From Protonemura montana (Eukaryota > Arthropoda > Insecta > Plecoptera > Nemouridae), in the NCBI GenBank assembly GCA_947568835.1, contig CANOQG010000002.1, positions 186,001 through 250,000 of the forward strand: a stretch of 64,000 nucleotides of DNA, written 5' to 3'. The notes beneath the pieces were generated by a model that saw only the letters and a list, made by a program, of their open reading frames with translations, made no database searches and was not told where the DNA came from. This document shows, piece after piece, positions 22,413 through 31,600 of the stretch; position 1 is the stretch's first letter; each line of letters starts with the position of its first letter. The position numbers and the translations under genes were made by a program.

Positions 22413-23030
22413 CTGACACTCGCTCATGAAGTCACTGAACAATTACACCCCGGATAATACTGCCGCACTGGAAACTTGGCTTGGCCAAATGATTTCTCTC
22501 GGACGAACGCAAAACCCAATAGTTAGCTACTGTGCTAGCAACGCGTATTCGAAAGATTTCCAGCAGTTAAAGAATTAATTACCTTCTGGTCATTAATGGT
22601 CTTCTTAATCCAAGTGATTTATTCACTGCGTGAAAACTTACCAAATATGAGAGCTACACATTTGTTGAGAAATATTTTCTCAGATAATATATCAAGGACA
22701 TCGTCTCTGTTAATAAAACGGTCGAAAATAATGTGTCATCACTAAGGTTGACAAACAATGTCACCTAACTAAAAAATGACTGTGCAAATGCTTTAAAAAA
22801 CCATAAATATGATAAATATTACCTAAGCTGAAAGTTACTTGGAAATGTTAAATTTCCAATGATATTCCAAACTCGGAGATTGTATTGAAAGATATTCCAC
22901 TGACATTGTTAATGCAGCCGATGATATATTCCTAACATAATCCGCTTGCATTACCGGAGAATAAATTGAACATGTCTTATCAGAGAGATATACAATGGAC
23001 AGACATTCAATTACAGAGTACTGCTGAGCT
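22413..23030 (+). other. AT-rich 3' flank of RepHel-2
   Basis: No gene, RNA or clear repeat was seen. Several AATAAA/ATTAAA-like signals could serve as poly(A) sites for RepHel-2. It shows no similarity to the sequence just after the stop in E1, E6 or E7. Confidence 0.6.
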
Positions 23031-24335
23031 GGTGACTATGCTTATTTAATTGACCTATGGGTGTACGCGATTCCTAACAGAGTACTCTGTCCACTTGGAT
23101 TATTCGAGTGAGTTCGCACGGGCGAGCGACAGACTACTGCTGTACTATTACTGGTCCTTTGGTTAAAATTTGACCGCCAGAGTGCTTTGGTCCTTTGGTT
23201 AAACGTCAACAGCCAAAGTGCTTTGGTCCTTTGGTTAAACGTCGACAGCTGGAGTGCGTCAACAGCCAGAGTGCTTTGGTCCTTTGGTTAAACGTTGACA
23301 GCCAGAGTGCTTTGGTCGATCAACATACATAGTAACAAAAAAAAAAACAAAAAAAACGACATCACATCAAAGAACGATCAACAACATCATACTGCGAAGC
23401 TGGTGACTATGCTTATTTAATTGACCTATGGGTGTACGCGATTCCTAACAGAGTACTCTGTCCACTTGGATTATTCGAGTGAGTTCGCACGGGCGAGCGA
23501 CAGACTACTGCTGTACTATTACTGGTCCTTTGGTTAAAATTTGACCGCCAGAGTGCTTTGGTCCTTTGGTTAAACGTCAACAGCCAAAGTGCTTTGGTCC
23601 TTTGGTTAAACGTCGACAGCTGGAGTGCGTCAACAGCCAGAGTGCTTTGGTCCTTTGGTTAAACGTTGACAGCCAGAGTGCTTTGGTCGATCAACATACA
23701 TAGTAACAAAAAAAAAAACAAAAAAAACGACATCACATCAAAGAACGATCAACAACATCATACTGCGAAGCTGGTGACTATGCTTATTTAATTGACCTAT
23801 GGATGTACGCGATTCCCACCAGAGTACTACTGTCCACTTGGATTATCCGAGTGAGTTCGCACGGGCGAGCGACAGACTACTGCTGTACTGGACACTTGGT
23901 TGCTTGGGTGCCTCCTCATGGACGTACGCGATTCCCAACAGAGTACTCCTGTCCACTTGGCTTAACCAAGTGAGTTCGTGCGTGCGAGCGACAGACTACT
24001 GCTGTACTGGACACTTGGTTGTTTGAGTGCCTCCTCATGGTCGGACACAATTACCAACAGAATACTGTTGTACATATAACTTATCAGAGTGATTATCTAC
24101 AGAAGAACGATCAACAACATCATGGACGTACGCGATTCCCACCAGAGTACTACTGTCCACTTGGATTATCCGAGTGAGTTCGCACGGGCGAGCGACAGAC
24201 TACTGCTGTACTGGACACTTGGTTGCTTGGGTGCCTCCTCATGGACGTACGCGATTCCCAACAGAGTACTCCTGTCCACTTGGCTTAACCAAGTGAGTTC
24301 GTGCGTGCGAGCGACAGACTACTGCTGTACTATAC
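23030..24335 (+). repeat. 371-bp tandem repeat and derivatives in E4 tail
   Basis: Two full 371-bp units (marker CTTATTTAATTGACC at 23041, 23412 and again at about 23783) contain GTACGCGATTCC, a GAGTTCGCACGGGCGAGCGA block, a few 36-bp-type units and an A-run. From 23799 a shorter unit of about 120 bp is repeated and the whole is duplicated again at about 24120. ORFs here (23799-24026, 24089-24385) share the peptide because of the repeat. Confidence 0.85.
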
Positions 24336-24336
24336 T

Positions 24337-24490
24337 GGTCCTTCGGTTAAAGTTGACCACCAGAGTGCTTTGGTCCTTTGGTTAAACGTCGACAGCCAGA
24401 GTGCTTTGGTCCTTTGGTTAAACATTGACCACCAGAGTGCTTTGGTCCTTTGGTTAAACGTCGACAGCCAGAGTGCTTTGGTCACTCAAA
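24337..24490 (+). repeat. 36-bp minisatellite, short satellite block
   Basis: Four or so units of the GCCAGAGTGCTTTGGTCC repeat, separated from the main array by about 290 bp of the 371-bp repeat family and hairpin DNA. Scattered single units also lie inside the 371-bp units at 23170-23320 and 23540-23690. Confidence 0.85.
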
Positions 24491-24728
24491 CAACACTAGG
24501 TTGTTTGAGTGCCTCTTCATCGACGAACACGATGCCCAACAGAATACTGTTGTACATATATGGCTTATCAAAGAGATTATTAACGGACGAAAGATCGCCA
24601 AACAGAGCTGGATATATCACAATTGATAATACAATTCTAATCGTGTTTTGGTAATTGAGCTTATATCATATTTTATCATATGGTTCTATTTGCATAGAGG
24701 CGGCAATATTTTTGGATGGCTGTCATAG

Positions 24729-24752
24729 CTGTGAGCGGGGCGGTGCTCACAG
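24729..24752 (+). other. 8-bp hairpin before the 36-bp array
   Basis: CTGTGAGC (24729-24736) and GCTCACAG (24745-24752) flank the loop GGGGCGGT; a G-T and an A-T pair can extend the stem. It is GC-rich in an AT-rich setting, right upstream of the main array. No other copy was seen in the window. Confidence 0.65.
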
Positions 24753-24779
24753 TTTTGCACAATAAGATAAAATGTATCT

Positions 24780-25765
24780 TTTGACAGCCAGAGTGCTTTG
24801 GTCCTTTGGTTAAAAGTTGACAGCCAGAGTGCTTTGGTCCTTTGGTTAAAAGTTGACAGCCAGAGTGCTTTGGTCCTTTGGTTAAAAGTTGACAGCCAGA
24901 GTGCTTTGTGCCTTTGGTTAAATATTGACAGCCAGAGTGCTTTGGTCCTTTGGTTAAAAGTTGACAGCCAGGGTGCTTTGGTCCTTTGGTTAAAAGTTGA
25001 CAGCCAGAGTGCTTTGGTCCTTTGGTTAAAAGTTGACAGCCAGAGTGCTTTGGTCCTTTGGTTAAAAGTTGACAGCCAGAGTGCTTTGTGCCTTTGGTTA
25101 AATATTGACAGCCAGAGTGCTTTGGTCCTTTGGTTAAAAGTTGACAGCCAGAGTGCTTTGGTCCTTTGGTTAAACGTTGACAGCCAGGGTGCTTTGGTCC
25201 TTTGGTTAAAAGTTGACAGCCAGAGTGCTTTGGTCCTTTGGTTAAACGTTGACAGCCAGGGTGCTTTGGTCCTTTGGTTAAAAGTTGACAACCAGAGTGC
25301 TTTGGTCCTTTGGTTAAAAGTTGACAGCCAGAGTGCTTTGGTCCTTTGGTTAAAAGTTGACAGCCAGAGTGCTTTGGTCCTTTGGTTAAACGTTGACAGC
25401 CAGGGTGCTTTGGTCCTTTGGTTAAAAGTTGACAGCCAGAGTGCTTTGGTCCTTTGGTTAAAAGTTGACAGCCAGAGTGCTTTGGTCCTTTGGTTAAAAG
25501 TTGACAGCCAGAGTGCTTTGGTCCTTTGGTTAAACGTTGACAGCCAGGGTGCTTTGGTCCTTTGGTTAAAAGTTGACAGCCAGAGTGCTTTGGTCCTTTG
25601 GTTAAAAGTTGACAGCCAGATTGCTTTGGTCCTTTGGTTAAATGTTGACAGCCAGAGCGCTTTGGTCCTTTGGTTAAATGTTGACAGCCGGAGTGCTTTG
25701 GTCCTTTGGTTAAATGTTGACAGCCGGAGTGCTTTGGTACTTTGGTTAAACGTTGACAGCCATAA
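24780..25765 (+). repeat. 36-bp minisatellite array, about 27 copies
   Basis: The unit contains GACAGCCAGAGTGCTTTGG and TCCTTTGGTTAAA, with variants at a few positions (AAAAG, AAACG, AAATG; GAGTGC or GGGTGC). Since 36 is a multiple of three, both strands stay open: + reads ALVLWLKVDSQS repeats (24798-25787), - reads WLSTFNQRTKAL repeats (25774-24686). No gene start or splice site argues for either. It lies in the 3' region of E4, in the position of the 135-bp repeats of E1, E6 and E7. Confidence 0.92.
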
Positions 25766-27021
25766 TAAATTCAATAATTATATTTAAATAAAAGTTCAAT
25801 AAAAATTCAATACAAATTTAAAAAATTAAAAAAATTATAAAAAAATTATAAAAAAATTATAAAAAATTGGGATTTGTTTGAGATTTTTTTTCTTTATTCA
25901 TTATTCTATTTTTATCACTTGATCAACGACTTTTTTTTAGTTCCAACGAGATACCACTTTTATGATGGCAACGGTTAGAAGATCCTGTTGAATTCATCTG
26001 GACACTTTTCATTTCCCGAAGAATGGTGCCTCTCTGTTGCTGTCTTTTTTGTTTTTGTTTTAGCCCCTGTCAAGTTCCTGAGAAGGAACTTCTGCATTGC
26101 ACTGATGCGGCGATTACTTTCAATTACAAATGAGAACGAACCCTTCGGTTTAATGGTGAGCATTAAGTTTTTCAACGAGTAATAGTGGAGCAGTAGTAGT
26201 AATAGTAACGAGTAATAGTAAAAGTATTGTGAATAGTTTGTAGTTCACCTACCAATCCTTGATTAACAAACTCCATTGCAGTCAACTAAAATGTTATTGT
26301 GGCCTTTTAAGTAGAAATTTTCCTTAGAAGGGGCCCGCCTTTCATTGGGATTTAGGGTTGTAAGAAAATTTGACTGATCAAAAACCTTTTAGAGGCTGTT
26401 TTTTATGCAGACGATAATTTCTAAATCTTATAAAAGGTTTTTTTTATCTAACCGTGCACTTTAAAAAATCACAACTTCTTCTTTCCTTCAGGCCCAGACT
26501 CCAGTGGCGCTGTTCGCTGCAACATGGCTCTGCATTGATTGTTGCTGTCGAAAGGTCAAAGTTTAAAACGCAAATCCTAAACTTTTGAATAATTATCATA
26601 TTTGTCAAAAAGATCATGATGTTCGCAATTACAAATTACATTTCTGTACATTTTGAAACATGTTTATGTTATCTCAAATAAAACGCACCGTCAATGTAAA
26701 CAAAATAATGAATATAATTATTTGTAATGAGTGATTTCTGTCCAAAAAGCACATAAAATATTGTGTCCCTTAGCCATGCAACTCATCAACGTTTAAGGTA
26801 CTGGCGTAGAGGCAAAAGGCTTCTTCAACGAGTCTTTAGGGAATAAAATATGATTTTCTTAGCATTTTCATAGTACTCTTGGTTGTGGGCCTATAATTGG
26901 CTTTCAAAGAGCATCTGGCAAAACTCGGAAAAATTTGTAAACATAATTTAGATCGAGAAAATTTTCAACCAAAATGCCCACTCCCTCAACATCAACAGGT
27001 GCCGTTAGGCATCGGGTACTG
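25766..27021 (+). other. 3' tail of E4
   Basis: An A/T-rich stretch (25770-25900) with AATAAA signals, then a module (25990-26570) clearly related to 1330-1560 of E1: GAATGGTGCCTC, a TTTTGTTTTAG acceptor-like tract and GGCGATTACTTTCAATTAC. The last 150 bp resemble the tails of subfamily B elements (AATGCCCACTCCCTCAA), which links E4-like elements to the origin of the non-autonomous copies. No gene is supported; ORF 25988-26182 is the translated module. Confidence 0.65.
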
Positions 27022-27025
27022 CTAG

Positions 27026-28012
27026 TTAACCTTATATAAAAGCTTTAAAATGCGATGTTCAACTTTTTAGTTTGTGGGTATATGGGTGGATGGCTGGGAT
27101 GTAACCGGCCGCTCTACTGGTTATGGAAATGGCGAAATGCGACTCAAAACGTACGGAAATGGGCTAGAATTTTTCAGAATTAACTTTTCCATTGGCAGGC
27201 GACATTTTCACAGCGATTTAAAATCGTTTTCATGGTGAAAAGTTGCTAAATATGACGGCAAGATATCTCAGAGCCAGGCGATACAGCTCGATTTTTAAAA
27301 CTCTTTTAAAACTCAAGTTTTTCTAGCCTTGAGCTCCACGGTGATTTTTCATGCATTCATATTAAATTTGTTGATGTAATTGAGCGAAAACACATTCAAT
27401 TGCGATCGTTTTACGTGCAAAAATAATTAATTTTGCTAATAAACTGACAGCTTTGATCAATTGTTTGCTTTTATGTCACCACGGCAAGGTGTACGAAATC
27501 GTGAATGTATCTTTTCAGCAGTGGATCATCAGGCCAAATTAAACGTCAAAATGGGTTGAAATGTCAAACTATCTACTAACTATCCCTTTGTTTCTGGCGA
27601 AAATCGGTCAAAAACGACAGGAAATGGTTATAATTTGGACATGATTTCAAAGCACTATATGAAACGCGACATTTTTAAGGTGAGTTGATGGGATACGGCG
27701 ATTTAAACAGGATTTAAAAAGCAACTTCATATGAAACAGGTAGGTAAAGAAAAAGTTTGACTAAAATACAGACGTGAAATTGTATTTATATTGCACATAT
27801 TGTGTTCAATTGTGTTTCTTTAATGAGTTTTCAGATATATTTAGTAGTTATTTAACCCGTAATTAATTACCTAACCTCTTAAGACACATTATTATGATCA
27901 CTGTTCGCAATAATTTGACTTCTGACTTCATTCATTTACAGCGTGTAGCATCGACAGCTTCTAATGGCACGTAATTTAAATTGTCGCGCGTGGTGTAAAG
28001 TTTGAATTTGCC
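27026..28012 (+). other. 5' region of E6 upstream of the first CRE-like site
   Basis: No gene. It holds the shared 5' block to about 27530 (with AAGATATCTCAGAGCCAGGC), then sequence shared only with E7. It has fewer GTCAA-type direct repeats than the non-autonomous units (one AACGTCAAA and one AATGTCAAA near 27540-27570). Confidence 0.6.
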
Positions 28013-28020
28013 TGACGTCA
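28013..28020 (+). promoter_or_regulatory. CRE-like palindrome TGACGTCA
   Basis: A perfect ATF/CREB-type site upstream of the predicted leader exon. It is conserved at 37808-37815 in E7. A second perfect copy at 28381-28388 (E7: 38176-38183) falls inside the predicted leader intron, and both are followed by TTTTACGTA. This suggests cAMP or stress-responsive host factors could act on RepHel; no binding evidence is available here. Confidence 0.5.
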
Positions 28021-28131
28021 TTTTACGTAGCGGGATGTTGGCTTAGCGCTTTTTGATCGGCATCTACGCTCGGCAATTAGTCACACTCCCAACGCCCGCC
28101 AACCGCCATTTGCTATAGCAGTTAGTATAGC

Positions 28132-28196
28132 ATGAGAGTGCGGATTACCTACACGGCGAAACACTCTTGTGGGGAAGAATTTCGTCGCTATTCAAG
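28132..28196 (+). other. Upstream ORF in predicted leader exon of RepHel-3
   Basis: An ATG at 28132 opens 21 codons plus two bases (MRVRITYTAKHSCGEEF...) to the donor AAG|GTAATC. After splicing to 28694 the frame would cross the RepHel ATG out of frame and stop at 28713-28715. E7 has the same structure (37927-37991). It would lower RepHel translation if used. Confidence 0.35.
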
Positions 28197-28693
28197 GTAA
28201 TCTTATTTCAGATTTAATTTGCATGTCACAATATCCACTAATAGTCCACCCCTAATGTCATCAAGTGATTCAATTATTTATAGTGATTTTATAGCGTTTA
28301 GCTTCTAAATTATTATTAAAATGATCGTTCATCATCAAGACTGGAAAGCATACATTTTGCCCGTCTTGTGGATATTTCCATGACGTCACTTTTACGTAGC
28401 ACGATGCAATCGCTCGACGCGATTCTCATCCCCCTCCCCAACCCTCCCATGCCCACCGTTCCAACAATTAGAAGTGTGTTCAACATGGCGTCCAAGCTCG
28501 CATTCGAAGCAAATTAGCATATTTCTTTGTAAAGAAACTGAATTGATTGTTGTGCATATTAAAGCATACATTTAGCCTGGCATGATATTTGAGTTAGGTC
28601 ATTTTTACAAAACATGGCGGTTGGTTCGTGCTCAGCCACGCTCCGCTTCAGCTCGGCGACGCTAGGCACTAAAACCTCCCTTTCTTCACACAG
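28197..28693 (+). other. Predicted 5'-UTR intron of RepHel-3
   Basis: Donor TTCAAG|GTAATC at 28197; acceptor CTCCCTTTCTTCACACAG ending 28693, immediately before the start codon. The matching intron in E7 is 37992-38491. It contains the second CRE-like site and an ATG-rich stretch with no in-frame extension of RepHel. Confidence 0.65.
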
Positions 28694-31600
28694 ATGCCAC
28701 CTAAGAAGCGTGTAAATCTGACGTCTCGGAAAGGCGGGAAAGGTGCAACGGCAAGAGCGGAGAGCGCGGCGGCGAAGAAAAGGGCTGCTGCTGACGAGAG
28801 AGCGAGGACGAGAGAGACGGCCGAGCACGCCGACCATCAGGCGACTGCTAGCCCGTCGACTTCGACGCTCGACGAGCAGCGTCCTTTTCTTTCCGCTGTT
28901 CTTAGAGAAGCCCCGGTGAGTGTCTTAAAGCATGATTCATTATTAGAACAGGCCGCCCCCGCTTCTCTTCCAGCTTTTTATGATCAACCCTCTACAAGCC
29001 GCTATATGCATTCCTTTTCCGACAATGTGCCATCTGTACACCCATCCCTTGACCAGACTCAGATCCTAGAAAATTCAGTTGGCCAGCTCCAAGAGGACAA
29101 GAACGTTCAAGTAGCAGCAAACGAACGAAGTGCCCGACTAGCGGAAAAAGCTAGAAATGCTCGCCAGCGCAGAAAGGCTGAGGATGAGGCCCAGCGTCTT
29201 CTGCGTCTGGCTCAGGTTGCCGAGTCGAAGCGTCGACGACTAGACGAAGCTTCTGAGGGACGACGCCTACAGCTTCTTGCTGAAAAGGCCGAGTCTGAGC
29301 GCCTCCGCTTGGCAAAATGTACGGAAGAACAGCGCCTTCAGCGACTGGCCCTTAAGGCAGAGTCAGAGCGTCGCCGCTTGAGTGACGAAGCTGACCAACA
29401 GCGCCTTCAGCGACTAGCCCTTAAGGCAGAGTCAAAGCGTCGCCGCTTGAGTGACGAAGCTGACGAACAGCGCCTTCAGCGACTAGCCCTTAAGGCAGAG
29501 TCAGAGCGTTGCCGCTTGAGTGACGAAGCTGACAAACAGCGCCTTCAGCGACTAGCCCTTATGGCAGAGTCGAAGCGTCGCCGCTTGAGTGACGAATCTG
29601 AGGAACAGCGCCTTCAGCGATTAAGCCAGAAGGCAGTCCAAACGCAGTCTGAAAGGCAGCATGAGACTCCAGAGGCGCGCGAGAACCGATTAGTCGCCGC
29701 GCGGGAGCGATCTCAGCAGCGTCGAAATGCCGAGACCAGGGATAAGCTCGCTGCGTTCGAAGTGGAAGTCTCTCAGCGCGCTGAGGAGGAGGCGTCTCAA
29801 CGCGCCCAAGAGGCTGAACTAGAGCAAAGCCAGCGAGTCGCGGTCGAGGCTATTGACGTGGTAGACGATCAGTTCGAACCTGATCTTGCTCCAGTGAACC
29901 TTCACCCTTTCCACTTGGAAGCTGCCCGGCAAGACGTCGCTGACGTCGCCCTCTTTCACTGCGGCAGCATGGACGAAGTATGCAGGGTGTGCGGCGCTCT
30001 GTACTTCGCAGGAGAGCGTCCATCTGACAAAATTTACAAACTCTGTTGTCACTCGGGCAACGTAATCCTCGAGCCTCTCCTCGCGTATCCCGATTTAATG
30101 CATGCGTTGCTGACCGGAGATCATTGCGAGTCTAAGAACTTCCGCAAAAACATCCGGTCGTACAACAGTTCGCTCTCCTTCGCTTCAGTCGGAGTTAAGA
30201 CGGACATCCCCCAGGGCCGTGGCACATACTGTTTTCGTGTCCATGGCAACATCCAGCATAGGATCGGCCATATGGGGCAGGCGGTGCAGAAGCCCCTCTA
30301 TTCGCACCTGTACTTTCTTGACGCGGAACAAGCGAAGACGCATCGAATGGACAGGCGCCAGAATGCTAATCTGCTACCCAACCTGCTTCATGAGCTGGAC
30401 GCGCTGGTTCGCGAAATAAATCCTTTTGCCCAAGGGCTTAAAACGTTAGGTCAGGTGGAGGCCGACGACAGGATCCGTGCAGCTGCCGAGGGGCGACCCG
30501 AGGTCATGGCCGAACTGCGTTTCGTGGATGACCGACGGCGGCTGTACGAAAATCCTACGGCCCACGAGGTGGCCGTTGTTTATCAGAGCGTTGACGGTGG
30601 CATGCCTTCTCTAGGACGTGATATTCGTATCCATACTCGTGGCGGATTTATTGAGCAGCTGTCTGTCCTGTCGCCCAACACGGATCCGCTCAGCTACGTG
30701 CTGTTGTTCCCGCGTGGAGAACCCGGCTGGCAACGAGGTATGCCGCACACCAGGCAATCTAAGCACAGCGTCGTCACTCTAATGGAGTTTTATAGCCATC
30801 GACTCCACGAGCGTGTCGGCGCCTTCCATCCAGTGCTGCACGCCGGCAAGCTGACGCAGCAGTTTATGGTAGACGCCTATATCAAGGTTGAGGGCAATCG
30901 CCTTGAGTTCGTCATCAGGAACCAGAAAACGCTGCGCGCCGAACTCTACAGTGGGCTCATGGACCACTTGGCGAACCGTGCTGAGCGGCAGGGCTGCAAT
31001 GTCGGGAAGATGGTGATTCTGCCTTCCAGTTTCATCGGAAGCCCCAGGCATTGCCAGCAGCTATATCAAGACGCCATGAGTATCGTCACCAAGTTTGGAA
31101 AACCCGATCTTTTCCTTACTATGACGTGTAATCCGAAGTGGCCTGAGATTCAGACGAGCCTAGCGGCGTACGAAAGGGCAGAAGACCGACCCGATCTCAC
31201 CGCGCGAGTATTCCAACTTAAACTCAAGGAGCTCATGTCTGATCTCACCAAGAGGCACGTGCTGGGCGTTCCCATGGCTCACTTCCACGTGATCGAGTTC
31301 CAAAAACGTGGACTCCCTCACGCCCACATCCTGGTAATCCTTCGCGACGAGGACAAGATCCGCACTCCCGAGGAGGTAGACGCACTTATCTGTGCCGAGT
31401 TGCCCGATCCGGTGACCGAGGAGAGACTGCACAAGGTCATCGTGTCGTCGATGATCCACGGCCCGTGCGGCGCTCGGAACATGTCCTCTGTGTGCATGGA
31501 GGACGGAAAGTGTAAGAAGAAGTTCCCCAAGTCGTTCACAGATGTGACTGTGGTCAACGAGGGGGGTTTCACCGTCTATCGCCGTCGAGAGAGCGGGCAG

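Larger units (their letters stand above)
9144..27025 (+). mobile_element. E4: divergent autonomous Helitron (17.9 kb with nested E5)
   Basis: It starts TTAACCATATATAAAAG after E3's CTAG and ends with hairpin plus CTAG at 27022-27025, followed by E6. Without the nested E5 it is about 14.3 kb, longer than E6 or E7. From 5' to 3' it holds a family-type 5' region (9144-9890), an AT-rich stretch, a candidate minus-strand two-exon gene, the RepHel-2 gene broken by E5, a repeat-rich 3' region (23030-25765) and a tail related to that of E1, E6 and E7. No second end pair was seen inside, so I treat it as one unit; fusion of two older elements is possible. Confidence 0.72.

Noticed and set aside
22176-22442. 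Minus-strand ORFs antisense to RepHel-2, and similar ones antisense to RepHel-3 and -4
   Set aside because: They are shadows of the GC-rich, strongly biased sense frames and recur wherever the gene is duplicated.
24780-25765. CRISPR-like array
   Set aside because: The 36-bp units are contiguous with no unique spacers, in a eukaryotic transposon setting; it is a plain minisatellite.
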